A stretch of DNA of 64,000 nucleotides, taken from positions 124,001 through 188,000 of the forward strand of contig NZ_AUHJ01000004.1 in assembly GCF_000423125.1 (NCBI RefSeq). Direction: 5' to 3'. The stretch is from Haliea salexigens DSM 19537 (GTDB taxonomy: Bacteria; Pseudomonadota; Gammaproteobacteria; Pseudomonadales; Halieaceae). The translations under genes were made by a program, and so were the position numbers. The notes below the pieces were generated by a model. It was not told the origin of the DNA and ran no database searches. It worked only from the letters and a program-made list of their open reading frames with translations. Shown one piece after another: positions 48,238 through 57,376 of the stretch (positions are counted from its first letter, which is position 1; each line of letters opens with the position of its first letter).

Positions 48238-49125
48238 TCAGTCTCCAGAGCCGCGCACGTCCAGCGCATCGCGCAGGCCGTCGCCAAGAAAGTTCAATGC
48301 AAACAGGGTCAGGGTGAGCGCCGCACCCGGGAAAATCAGCAGCCACGGATACTCTTCCATGGTTTCAGCGCCGTAGGAGATCAGCAGGCCCCAGGACGTG
48401 GCCGGCGGCTGTACGCCGAGGCCGAGAAAACTCAGGAACGCCTCCAGCAGCATGACGCTGGGAATGGTCAGGGTGGTATAGACAATGATCGGCCCCAATG
48501 CGTTGGGCACCAGATGACGGCGGACGATGGTTGCCGGTGACAAACCCAGCGAAACCGCGGCCTCAACAAACTCCTGTTGGCGCAGGGACTGCACCTGGCC
48601 GCGCATGATGCGCGCCATAGTCAGCCATTCGACCGCACCGATGGCCAGGAACAGCAGCAGCAGATTGCGCCCGAACACCACCATCAACAACACGATGAAG
48701 ATCATGAAGGGTAATGCGTAGAGGATATCTACCAGTCGCATCATCACCGCGTCCACGCGGCCGCCCACGTAGCCGGCAACGGCGCCCCAGGTCACGCCGA
48801 TCACCAACGCCACCGCAGTCGCGACAAAACCCACCGCCAGGGAGATACGCCCGCCGTAGAGTATCTGGGTCAACAGGTCACGTCCGAAGATATCCGTGCC
48901 TAACCAATGCGCTGCTGAAGGCGGTGAAGCCCCGAGGTCGAGGTTCTGGGCATCGTAGGCATAGGGTGCAATCCACGGCGTCAGCAGGGCAACCACAATA
49001 AACACGCTGAGCACAGCGAGCCCGAACAGAGCCAGACGGTTCTTGCGCAAACGGCGCCAGGCATCCTTCCACAGGGAAGTGCCCTGCTCTGCCTGTACCA
49101 CGTCAGTGAGGTTCGCAGAGGTCAT
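48238..49125 (-). CDS. Oligopeptide ABC transporter permease, OppC type
   Basis: 295 residues; an N-terminal cytoplasmic segment (WKDAWRRLRKNRLALFGL), then six membrane helices with the permease EAA-type loop (EAAVSLGLSPATIVRRHLVPN). Stop of oppB and start of this gene are adjacent. OppC-type N-terminus distinguishes it from OppB. Confidence 0.9.
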   Translation of the reverse strand: MTSANLTDVVQAEQGTSLWKDAWRRLRKNRLALFGLAVLSVFIVVALLTPWIAPYAYDAQNLDLGASPPSAAHWLGTDIFGRDLLTQILYGGRISLAVGFVATAVALVIGVTWGAVAGYVGGRVDAVMMRLVDILYALPFMIFIVLLMVVFGRNLLLLFLAIGAVEWLTMARIMRGQVQSLRQQEFVEAAVSLGLSPATIVRRHLVPNALGPIIVYTTLTIPSVMLLEAFLSFLGLGVQPPATSWGLLISYGAETMEEYPWLLIFPGAALTLTLFALNFLGDGLRDALDVRGSGD

Positions 49126-50058
49126 TCACGCCTCCCCATACTGTGCGCGCAGGCGCGGATTCAACCACGCGGCGAGAATGTCGGAGAGCAGGTTGAACAG
49201 CACGATCAGGGTCGACAGAAAGACTGTGGTGCCGAGAATCATGGTGTAGTCGCGGTTAAAGGCGGCCTGCACATAGAAGCGCCCCAGGCCCGGAATCTGG
49301 AAAATGGTTTCCACCACAAACGAGCCCGCCAGCAAGCCCGCGAACGCGGGGCCGAGGAAAGCCACCACGGGGATCAGGCCGCCGCGCAGTGCGTGGCGCG
49401 TTACCACCTGCCATTCCGGCAAGCCCTTGGCGCGTGCCGTGCGGATATAGTCCTGCGACATCACTTCCAGCATGCCGGCCCGGCTCAAGCGCGCGATGTA
49501 CGCCGCATAAGCGGCGCCGAGCGTAAGGCTGGGCAGTATTTTGTCGCCGGGAATATCGCCCCACCCCGCCACCGGCAGCCACTCCAGGTGAATGCCGAAC
49601 AACAGCACCAGCAACGGGCCGAGCAGAAAGGTGGGCATGCAAATGCCGATCATCGCCACCGACATGGGAATGTAGTCCTGCGCGCTATTGGGCTTGAGCG
49701 ACGCCACAACACCCGCCAGCCCGCCCAGCACGACCGCTACCAGCAGGGCATACGCGCCCAGCTCCGCCGTCGCCGGCAGACCCGCGGCAATGAGTTCATT
49801 CACACTGCGGCCGGGGTATTTGAACGAGGGACCGAGCTCACCCCGGGCCAGGTCTTGCAGGTAGGCGAAATACTGTTGCCCCAGGGGAAGGTCTAGCCGG
49901 TACTGGGCTTCCAGCGCAGCCTTGACCTCGGGAATCACCGCTTTTTCGCTATCAAAAGGGCCGCCGGGTGCCACCCTCACCAGGAAAAAGGTGACAGTGA
50001 TGACCGCGAGAATAACCGGAATGGCCTGCAACAAACGCCCGGCAATAAAACGCCACAT
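49126..50058 (-). CDS. Oligopeptide ABC transporter permease, OppB type
   Basis: 310 residues, six membrane helices; begins MWRFIAGRLLQAIPVILAVITVTF as in OppB/DppB, with the permease loop (RTARAKGLPEWQVVTRHALRGGL). 3 bp after the binding-protein gene. Confidence 0.9.
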   Translation of the reverse strand: MWRFIAGRLLQAIPVILAVITVTFFLVRVAPGGPFDSEKAVIPEVKAALEAQYRLDLPLGQQYFAYLQDLARGELGPSFKYPGRSVNELIAAGLPATAELGAYALLVAVVLGGLAGVVASLKPNSAQDYIPMSVAMIGICMPTFLLGPLLVLLFGIHLEWLPVAGWGDIPGDKILPSLTLGAAYAAYIARLSRAGMLEVMSQDYIRTARAKGLPEWQVVTRHALRGGLIPVVAFLGPAFAGLLAGSFVVETIFQIPGLGRFYVQAAFNRDYTMILGTTVFLSTLIVLFNLLSDILAAWLNPRLRAQYGEA

Positions 50059-50061
50059 AGG

Positions 50062-51717
50062 CTACTCCAGCTCGAATTCAGTCAGTGGCACATCTTCAAG
50101 GTGAATGTATTTCACATTGACGAAGTCCATAAGGTTGGGCGGTAAGCCCTTCACGGATGGGTGCACGAGATGTTTGCTGGCATAGGTGTAAATGGGCAGG
50201 ATCGGCATCTGCTCCATGAGGCGCGTTTCCGCTTCATGAAACAGCGCGAAGCGCGCCTCCTGGGTTGCCGCGCGCGGCGCACGCTGCAATATCAGCTCAT
50301 CGTATACCGGGTCTGAAAAGCCGGTGTTGTTGTTGCCGCCGTCGGTGATGTAGAGGTCGAGGAAGTTGTTCGGATCCACGTAGTCGCCGATCCAACCACG
50401 TCGCGCCACCTGGAAATTCATCTGGGAGACCGAATCCAGGTACACTTTCCATTCCTGGTTGGACAGCGTGACGGTGATATTCAACGCATCCTTCCACATT
50501 TGCTGCAGCGCCACGGCGATCTTGCGGTGGCTTTCGCTGGTGTTGTAGATCAGCTCCAGCCCGGGCCAGCCGTCACCCCCGGGGTACCCGGCCTCGGCAA
50601 GCAGGCGCCGCGCTTCCTCTGGGTCAAAAGCAAACAGCTGTGGTGGCTGGTAACCCAATGTACCCGGCGGCGTGATTGCGTAGGCCGGGTTATTACTGCC
50701 GTAAAGCACATTACGCGTCAGCGCCTCGCGATCCACCGCCAATGACAAGGCTTTGCGTACGCGCACATCGTCCAGCGGCGGGCGCTCAGTATTCAGCAGG
50801 TAAAAATAGGTACCCAGGTAAGGCGCCTCGACAAACGGTGTATCGGCCATTTTGCGGTACGCGGGAATCTTGTTCAGCGGCACATCGTTCGTGTAGTGCA
50901 GTTGATGAACGCGGAACATGCGTTCCTCGCTGACAATGTTTTCGGTCGGGTAGAACACGATGCCGTTCAGGCGTACGGCGTCGTTGTCCCAGTAATGGGG
51001 GTTCCTCTCCACCACAATACGCCGGTTCAGCTGCCAGTTCTGCAACTGAAACGGACCATTGGTCACGATATTGCCAACGCGGGTCCAACGCGTAAAACGG
51101 TCTGTGGCCTTGCCAAACCGCTCAATGGTTTCGCGGTGCACGGCGTAGCTGGAATAGTGGTCCATGAGTTGCAGAAAGTACGGCGTCGGCGCATTCAGCG
51201 TCACTTCAAGCGTCATGTCATCCAGCGCGCGCACACCGACCAGTGCCGGGTCATCAATCTTGCCCGTGGCGTAGGCTTCCGCGTTTTCCACCGGATAGAG
51301 CATGTAGGCGTACAGGTTGCCCATCGCCGGGTCCAGAGCGCGCCGCCAGGACCAGACGAAGTCGTGTGCGGTGACCGGGTCGCCGTTGGACCAACGGCCT
51401 TCCGGCTGCATATGGAACGTAATGACGCGGCGGTCCTCGCTGAACTCCCAGCTCGCGGCCGCACCGGGCTCCGGCTCCAGGGTCCAGGGATTTTTGCGCG
51501 TGAGCCCCTCAAACAGGGCGTCAATGATCTTGCTTTCCGGTACGCCGGTCACCACATGCGGGTCCAGCCCCTGGGGCTCGGAACCATTGCCAAAATGCAG
51601 AATACCCTCGCGGTTGCCCTGGGCAACATTGGACTCACCCGCGCTGCAGCCGCCGAGGAAGGCAGCCACCAGCGCAAGACTCACAACACGGACGATTCTA
51701 TGCATGAGCGCGAACAT
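50062..51717 (-). CDS. Peptide ABC transporter substrate-binding lipoprotein, OppA type
   Basis: 551 residues, family 5 solute-binding protein. The signal ends at a lipobox (AAFLGGC, cysteine about residue 24). Typical motifs: GSEPQGLDPHVVTG near the N-terminus, FHMQPEGRWSNGDPVTAHDFVWSW, and VRKALSLAVDREAL. First gene of the operon. The ATG at 51717 is taken; an ATG four codons later is equally good and changes only the signal peptide. Confidence 0.92.
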   Translation of the reverse strand: MFALMHRIVRVVSLALVAAFLGGCSAGESNVAQGNREGILHFGNGSEPQGLDPHVVTGVPESKIIDALFEGLTRKNPWTLEPEPGAAASWEFSEDRRVITFHMQPEGRWSNGDPVTAHDFVWSWRRALDPAMGNLYAYMLYPVENAEAYATGKIDDPALVGVRALDDMTLEVTLNAPTPYFLQLMDHYSSYAVHRETIERFGKATDRFTRWTRVGNIVTNGPFQLQNWQLNRRIVVERNPHYWDNDAVRLNGIVFYPTENIVSEERMFRVHQLHYTNDVPLNKIPAYRKMADTPFVEAPYLGTYFYLLNTERPPLDDVRVRKALSLAVDREALTRNVLYGSNNPAYAITPPGTLGYQPPQLFAFDPEEARRLLAEAGYPGGDGWPGLELIYNTSESHRKIAVALQQMWKDALNITVTLSNQEWKVYLDSVSQMNFQVARRGWIGDYVDPNNFLDLYITDGGNNNTGFSDPVYDELILQRAPRAATQEARFALFHEAETRLMEQMPILPIYTYASKHLVHPSVKGLPPNLMDFVNVKYIHLEDVPLTEFELE

Positions 51718-51741
51718 AGCCTGTTTGCCGGGGTAACACCA

Positions 51742-53547
51742 TCAGTAACCGGCTGTGCCCTGCACAATCCGGGCGTGGAAATCGGCGTCAAGTGGTTCGT
51801 AGCGGGTCGCGCCCGGCTTCAGTACGCACAGCACATCGTTGACCTGCGCCGGGTCGTAGCCCTGCTTGCGCAAGTCGCCCTTGAGCAGTTTAAAAGTACC
51901 GGTGGTGTCCATCTCGCTTTGTATACGCAGGAACAAGGGGCGGGCGAAATGCGGAAGCTCCGCTTGTACGTGCGTCGAGAAAGTGTCCAGGTCGAGACTC
52001 GACACGCCTTCCTCCAGGCGCAGCGACGCCATACCGGCGCGGCCATCCGTGCCAGGCACCTCCACACCGTACACATTGCTGAGCGCAATCTGCGGGTGCA
52101 GGTTAAGTATCTCGCCCACCTCGTTGGTAGACACATTTTCCCCTTTCCAGCGAAAGGTATCGCCGATGCGGTCCACGAACTGATAGTGCGGCAGGCCAAG
52201 CGCAAACCCCACATCAACCGTGCGCATCAGGTCGCCCGTGTTGAACCAGGCATCGCCCGACTGCAGCACGTCGCGCAAAATCTTCTTTTCAGTGGCTTCG
52301 GCGCTGGTGTAGCCCTCGAATTTGGTATTCGGCGTGATTCTCCCCAACAGCAGGCCCGGCTCACCGGGCGCCACCGGCTGGCAGCGCCCGGCAGCATCAC
52401 GTACGACTTCATCCCGGTCCACGTCGTATTTGATCAGCGCCGTAGGCAGCGCGGAGGAGCCTACCGTGCAGTCCTTGTTCAACAGGTTGAAAAAGCCGAC
52501 ATTGCCTTCACTGGAGCCGTAGAACTCCGCAACCCGTTCAATGCCGAATCGCTGCTTGAAATCGTGCCAAATGTCCGGGCGCAAGCCATTGCCGACCACA
52601 GCGCGCAGTGGATTGTTCGCATCGTCAGCCTGCGCCGGCACATGCAACAGGTAGCGGCACAGCTCACCAATGTAGACGAAGGCCGTGGTGCGGTGCTCAC
52701 GCACTTCCGGCAGGAACTGGCTGGCGGAAAACCGGCGCCGGATGAACATGCTGGCGCCGGCGAGAAACGCTGCCCCCGCGCCGACCATCAGCCCCGTGCC
52801 GTGAAACAGTGGCAAACACAAATACAGCCGGTCATCCTCGGTCAACTGCAGGCCGCCCACCTGCACCACGCTCGCGGTAAGCAGGTAACGCCGATTGGAC
52901 AGCACCGCAGCTTTCGGCAGGCCGGTGGTGCCCGAGGTAAAAATGTAGAACGCGACATCTTCTATGGTGATGTCGGCGGTTTCGGGGGGATTGTCCGCAG
53001 TCGTCAGCGCCGCAGCGTCCGCCATGTTCAGCGCCCAGTCCGGCGTCGTGCGCTCGCCGCAATCGGGCACAAAAAGGTAGTCTCCATCGGCCAACGGCAG
53101 GGCACTGCGCACATCGGCGACCGCGTCCATACACTCCTCGCCAAACAGGAACTTGCGGGCGCCGGTAATCTCGGCACAGTGCGTCAGCGGACGCCCTGTG
53201 AGGCTGGTGTTGATGAGGGATGCAATCACGCCCAGTTTGTTGAGCGCTATCACCACCACCATGAAGTCGATGCGGTTTTCCATCAGCACGCTCACCGCAT
53301 CGCCGCGTTTCAGGCCCTGGGCGCGAAACACCGCGGCATAACGGTTCGCTGCGGCGTTGAAGTGCTGCCAGTCCATCGTCTGCCCTTCACAGACAAAGGC
53401 TGAGCGCCGGGGTATACGCGCCGCATTCGTCGCCACACGGGCACCCAGGCAATCGCGCGTGTCGCCGGGGCGCGGCCGCAGCAATTTCTTCACCTTGATC
53501 AGTTTGGGAAGTTCGGCGAGAGTGGTAAAGACGTCTTTTTTTATCAC
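51742..53547 (-). CDS. FATP-type long-chain acyl-CoA synthetase (FadD6-like)
   Basis: 601 residues, AMP-binding enzyme. FTSGTTGLPKAAVLSN is the P-loop-like motif (about 200), with EFYGSSEGNVGFFN in the middle and FALGLPHYQFVDRIGDTFRWKGENVSTNEVGE at the switch to thioesterification, as in fatty-acid transport proteins. GTG at 53547 with GGAG upstream is preferred; the reading frame extends 34 codons further but overlaps the divergent carboxypeptidase gene and has no family residues. Confidence 0.85.
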   Translation of the reverse strand: MIKKDVFTTLAELPKLIKVKKLLRPRPGDTRDCLGARVATNAARIPRRSAFVCEGQTMDWQHFNAAANRYAAVFRAQGLKRGDAVSVLMENRIDFMVVVIALNKLGVIASLINTSLTGRPLTHCAEITGARKFLFGEECMDAVADVRSALPLADGDYLFVPDCGERTTPDWALNMADAAALTTADNPPETADITIEDVAFYIFTSGTTGLPKAAVLSNRRYLLTASVVQVGGLQLTEDDRLYLCLPLFHGTGLMVGAGAAFLAGASMFIRRRFSASQFLPEVREHRTTAFVYIGELCRYLLHVPAQADDANNPLRAVVGNGLRPDIWHDFKQRFGIERVAEFYGSSEGNVGFFNLLNKDCTVGSSALPTALIKYDVDRDEVVRDAAGRCQPVAPGEPGLLLGRITPNTKFEGYTSAEATEKKILRDVLQSGDAWFNTGDLMRTVDVGFALGLPHYQFVDRIGDTFRWKGENVSTNEVGEILNLHPQIALSNVYGVEVPGTDGRAGMASLRLEEGVSSLDLDTFSTHVQAELPHFARPLFLRIQSEMDTTGTFKLLKGDLRKQGYDPAQVNDVLCVLKPGATRYEPLDADFHARIVQGTAGY

Positions 53548-53642
53548 TGCTTGGCTCCACGCTGTGTTGCAGGCAGTATGATACCTTGAACCGTGAAAAT
53601 TGAAACCAAAACCGCCCCCGCCGGGCTCGCGAGCACACAGCA

Positions 53643-55142
53643 ATGACACCTTACGAGAAATTACATCAGCACTTTGCCCGCCTCAATGATCTGTACCATG
53701 TTGGCGCAGTGGCGCAATGGGACGAAGCCGCCATGATGCCAGCCGGGGGCGGCGATGCGCGCGGCCAGGCGCTGGCAACACTGGACGGGGTAACCCACCA
53801 GATGCTGACCGATCCCCGCATTGGCGAATGGCTGGCCGCCGCGGACAGTGCGACGCTGGAGCCCTGGCAAGCAGCCAACCTGCGCGAAATGCAGCGCAAC
53901 TACCGCGATGCCACCTGTTTGCCTGAGAGTCTGGTCGAACGTCGCACACTGGCAAACAGCCGCTGCGAACAGGCCTGGCGCGTGCACCGTGCCGAAAATA
54001 ACTGGCAGGCAATGGCTCCACTGCTGGAGGATGTGGTCGCGCTGGCGCGGGAAGAGGCCGCCGCGCGCGCAGCGGTGAACGGCATGTCACTCTATGACAG
54101 CCTTCTGGACAGCTACGAGCCGGGGATGACCTGCGCTCAACTGGACCCGCTATTCGCCGAATTGAAAGCGTTTCTACCCGGCCTGCTGGACGCCACCATC
54201 GAACGGCAGCAACAGCAGCCGGCGCAGCTTCCCGAAGGCCCCTTCACCATTGAGGCGCAGCGGGCGCTGGGACTGGCCATGATGCGCACGCTGGGCTTCG
54301 ACTTTGAACACGGACGCCTTGATGTCAGCCACCATCCGTTCTGTGGCGGTGTCCCCAGCGATGTGCGCATCACCACCCGCTACAATACCGAGGGCTTTAC
54401 CCAGGCGTTGATGGGCGTCATTCACGAAACCGGGCACGCACTGTACGAACAGGGCCTGCCCGCCGAGTGGCAGTCACAACCGGTCGGGCAGGCGCTCAGC
54501 ACGGCTGTACACGAAAGCCAATCCCTGCTGATGGAAATGCAGGCCTGTCGCAGCCCGGAATTTCTGCACTACCTGACACCTCATCTGCAGGGCAGTTTTG
54601 CGGCAGCTCAGCCGCGCGCCGCCGCGTGGCAGGAAGACAACCTCTACCGCCTGTTCACCCACGTGAAGCGCGGTTACATTCGCGTGGACGCCGATGAAGT
54701 CAGCTACCCCCTGCACGTCATCCTGCGTTACGAAATCGAACGCCAGCTGATCGAAGGTGAGCTGGAGGTCGCCGGCATACCGGAGGCCTGGGATGCGCGC
54801 ATGCAGTCATACCTCGGGCTATCTACAGCAGGCAACTACCGCGATGGCTGCCTGCAGGACGTACACTGGCCCGCTGGTCTGTTCGGCTACTTTCCCACTT
54901 ATACCCTGGGTGCCATGAGCGCCGCGCAGCTATTCGCGGCGGCAAGGCAGGCATTGCCAGAAATGCCGGCGCAACTGGCGGAGGGCAACTTCTGCGCCTT
55001 GCTGGGCTGGCTGCGTGAGCACGTTCACAGCCAGGGCAAGTTTCTCGACTACAACGCGTTGATGCAGCAGGCGACCGGCGCGCCGCTGCAATCATCTTAT
55101 TTCCGCGCACACCTGGAGGCGCGCTACCTCGGCAAGAGTTGA
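53643..55142 (+). CDS. M32-family metallocarboxypeptidase
   Basis: 499 residues, the usual size of thermostable carboxypeptidase 1 type enzymes. It has the zinc motif HETGHALYEQ at about residue 260, the DVRITTRY strand before it and the later HESQSLLMEMQ glutamate ligand. No signal peptide, so a cytoplasmic peptidase that trims C-terminal residues. Divergent from the acyl-CoA synthetase; the stop abuts the next gene. Confidence 0.93.
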   Translation: MTPYEKLHQHFARLNDLYHVGAVAQWDEAAMMPAGGGDARGQALATLDGVTHQMLTDPRIGEWLAAADSATLEPWQAANLREMQRNYRDATCLPESLVERRTLANSRCEQAWRVHRAENNWQAMAPLLEDVVALAREEAAARAAVNGMSLYDSLLDSYEPGMTCAQLDPLFAELKAFLPGLLDATIERQQQQPAQLPEGPFTIEAQRALGLAMMRTLGFDFEHGRLDVSHHPFCGGVPSDVRITTRYNTEGFTQALMGVIHETGHALYEQGLPAEWQSQPVGQALSTAVHESQSLLMEMQACRSPEFLHYLTPHLQGSFAAAQPRAAAWQEDNLYRLFTHVKRGYIRVDADEVSYPLHVILRYEIERQLIEGELEVAGIPEAWDARMQSYLGLSTAGNYRDGCLQDVHWPAGLFGYFPTYTLGAMSAAQLFAAARQALPEMPAQLAEGNFCALLGWLREHVHSQGKFLDYNALMQQATGAPLQSSYFRAHLEARYLGKS

Positions 55143-55150
55143 ATGCGACC

Positions 55151-56524
55151 ATGGATCGATTGAGCGCCCAGGACGCGGGCTTTCTGCGCATCGAAACACC
55201 CCGCTGTCCTTTCCACGTTGCGGCCCTGATGCTGCTGAGCCCGCCGGAGGGCGCCTCCCGCACATTTCTGCGCCAGCTCGCCAGGGACTGTGGCCGGCTG
55301 AATGAAATCCTGCCCGCGTTCAACCGCCAGCTATCGCAGCCAGAGGACCCCTCCGCGGCCGCGTGGGTAGAGGCCACTCATTACCGGCCGGAAAACCATG
55401 TACTGCACTACGCGCTGCCCCAACCCGGCCGCATGCAGGACCTGCTGCAGTTGGTCACTCGCGTCCACGAACGCCCCTTGGACCGCAATCGGCCCTTGTG
55501 GGAACTGCACATCATCGAGGGACTGCCCGGCGGGCGGTTTGCGCTGTACTGTAAAACGCACCATGCCCTGGTCGACGGTATCGGCGCCATGCGTATGATC
55601 CAGAGCCTGTTCAGTACCGACCCTGCGGCCCACATCGATTTTCGTCGCGTGCGCCGCGACAGGCGCCGTCAGCACAGCCATCACAGCCTGTTTGAGCAAC
55701 TGGGCCGGGTAGCCAGCAGCACCTGGCGACAGTACCGCGCCCTGCCACAACTCTCCCGGCTATTGATGCATATGGGCAAGGATGTACTTACGGGCAATAC
55801 CGAGGCCATGCGCCTGCCCTTTACCGCGCCACGCAGCGTATTCAACACCGAGCTGGAAGCGCGCCGCAGCCTCACCATCTGCGACCTCCCACTGCGCACC
55901 GTACGACGCATAGCGCACCAGAGCGGGGGCACCATCAACGATGTGTTACTGGCCATCTGCGGCGGCGCATTGCGGCGCTACCTCGAGGCACAGAAGGCTC
56001 TGCCAAAACATTCACTGATTGTGGGTATGCCGGTATCGCTCAAATCCACAGGGGAAGGAGAAGGCAACCGGCTGAGCTATATCCTCAGCCCGTTCTTCAC
56101 CACTGAAGCCGACGACTACACACGGTTGCAGCGGGTTATCCGCACAACGCGTACCGCCAAACGGGAAATGGCAGCGATTTCGGTTACCGCCGCCGAGGAT
56201 TTCTATGCACTGCTCATGCTGCCTGCGGTGCTGCTCACCGTGACCGGGAACGCCGAGCGCGTAAGGCCGGCCATTAACGCCATTTTCTCCAATGTCCCGG
56301 GCGCCAAAACTCCGCTGTACCTGAACGGCGCGCACCTGGACGCGCTGTACCCACTGTCGATCATCACCCACGGGATGGGCCTGAATATCACCGTGGTCAG
56401 CCATGCGGGCAAGCTGTGTGTTGGCATAGCGAGCTGCCCGGAACGCCAGGCGGATATCGAAGCGCTGCCCAAGCATATGCTCGCCAGCTACCATGCGCTG
56501 CGGCGTCAGATGGCTGGGAAATAA
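55151..56524 (+). CDS. Wax ester synthase / diacylglycerol acyltransferase (WS/DGAT)
   Basis: 457 residues. Joins acyl-CoA to fatty alcohols or diacylglycerol for storage lipids. The active-site HHALVDG lies at about residue 137, with NDVLLAICGGALRRYL and the C-terminal LNITVVSHAGKLCVGI segments conserved. The ATG at 55151 gives MDRLSAQDAGFLRIE, the normal start; a TTG four codons earlier overlaps the M32 stop and is less likely. The two acyl-CoA synthetases in the window can supply substrate. Confidence 0.93.
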   Translation: MDRLSAQDAGFLRIETPRCPFHVAALMLLSPPEGASRTFLRQLARDCGRLNEILPAFNRQLSQPEDPSAAAWVEATHYRPENHVLHYALPQPGRMQDLLQLVTRVHERPLDRNRPLWELHIIEGLPGGRFALYCKTHHALVDGIGAMRMIQSLFSTDPAAHIDFRRVRRDRRRQHSHHSLFEQLGRVASSTWRQYRALPQLSRLLMHMGKDVLTGNTEAMRLPFTAPRSVFNTELEARRSLTICDLPLRTVRRIAHQSGGTINDVLLAICGGALRRYLEAQKALPKHSLIVGMPVSLKSTGEGEGNRLSYILSPFFTTEADDYTRLQRVIRTTRTAKREMAAISVTAAEDFYALLMLPAVLLTVTGNAERVRPAINAIFSNVPGAKTPLYLNGAHLDALYPLSIITHGMGLNITVVSHAGKLCVGIASCPERQADIEALPKHMLASYHALRRQMAGK

Positions 56525-56542
56525 GCACACGTGAGAAAACAC

Positions 56543-56573
56543 TTGCTGCCGCCCGCGCCCCTTTTGCTATAAT
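56543..56573 (+). promoter_or_regulatory. Promoter of tRNA-Thr
   Basis: Consensus -10 TATAAT at 56568-56573, 12 bp before the tRNA; a weaker TTGCTG at 56543-56548 is the -35 candidate with a 19-bp spacer. Confidence 0.65.
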
Positions 56574-56584
56574 CGCGCCGCCGT

Positions 56585-56660
56585 GCCGGTGTAGCTCAGT
56601 TGGTAGAGCAGCGCATTCGTAATGCGAAGGTCGTAGGTTCGACTCCTATCTCCGGCACCA
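56585..56660 (+). tRNA. tRNA-Thr (anticodon CGU)
   Basis: 76 bases including the encoded CCA. D arm, anticodon loop TTCGTAA (anticodon CGT) and T arm match gammaproteobacterial tRNA-Thr(CGU). The acceptor stem has one break: T56590 faces T56651 (positions 6 and 67), where a pair is normal. The 5' half reads as the family standard, so the 3' half is the odd part. The tRNA gene borders a region of decayed and mobile genes. Confidence 0.95.
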
Positions 56661-56958
56661 CTAGCTCAATAGAATCAACGAGTTAGGTTTGCTCTAGTCC
56701 ATATCCCTATATTAGTCCCCACTAAGCGAAAACGGTACTACAGCACTAACAGTATCTGCGTCCCTGCCCTTCCCCTGCGCTCAGCCAATCGAAGTTTTTT
56801 GGGGGTCATTCCCGAGTGCTATTGGCTGATCAAGGGTCTGGTAGCCGTGAGGGGGCGCTATCGCAATGGACGGCACGGGCGTCTAGTCAGCACCAGACTA
56901 TTACCCAAGCACGTGGAGTCGTTTCCCTCCACAATGGCGGGATCGATTTATCCCGCCG
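56661..56958. other. Non-coding interval after tRNA-Thr
   Basis: 298 bp with no credible gene on either strand. It contains a 9-bp inverted repeat, TCAGCCAAT (56781-56789) and ATTGGCTGA (56821-56829), 31 bp apart, and a hairpin GGCGGGAT / ATCCCGCC at 56936-56957 just after the yajD-like stop, probably its terminator (no T-run). Base composition is lower in GC than the chromosome before it. It may hold remains of an integrated element. Confidence 0.6.
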
Positions 56959-57330
56959 TCAATTCTTGCCCTCCATTTTCGCCTTCAGATTGGCGAAGGG
57001 ATTATGAGTTGCTGGTTTTGCTCGAGTGGCCTCGGTGCTGCCATAGCGCACAAAGCTCTCAAACTTACTGTATTCTTCTTCGTGGCAGTAGATACACAGC
57101 AACTCCCAGTTGCTGCCATCGCCGGGATTATTGTCGTGGTTGTGATCGACATGGTGGACGGTTAGCTCTGACAGGTTCCTCCGATCAAACTCTCGCGCAC
57201 AGCGACCACAGACCCACGGGGATATCTTCAGGGCGAGCTCACGATACCCGGACTCCCGCCTGGCATTTTACTCAAGCTGCTCGGCACGCACTTGCTTGAA
57301 GCTCTTTGATGGAGGCATTTGCTCACTCAT
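56959..57330 (-). pseudogene. Disrupted YajD-like HNH nuclease
   Basis: A 124-codon frame from the ATG at 57330 with an internal TAA at codon 21 (57268-57270). After the stop the product reads ARRESGYRELALKISPWVCGRC, then LTVHHVDHNHDNNPGDGSNW and LLCIYCHEEE, a clear YajD-type HNH nuclease with its metal cysteines and histidines. No ATG or GTG start follows the stop in frame, so an intact protein is unlikely unless the stop is read through. It follows the thermonuclease remnant on the same strand. Confidence 0.8.
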
Positions 57331-57376
57331 GACGTTGCAGCTCTGACCGAATCATATAATCGCGGACAATCATGCG

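Noticed and set aside
50896..53403. 835-codon open frame on the plus strand
   Set aside because: It runs antisense through oppA and the acyl-CoA synthetase gene, both supported by strong motifs. High-GC bias leaves long open antisense frames.
56799..57299. Plus-strand frame between tRNA-Thr and the IS
   Set aside because: Antisense to the yajD-like remnant, which has clear HNH motifs on the minus strand; the plus-strand product has no family signal.
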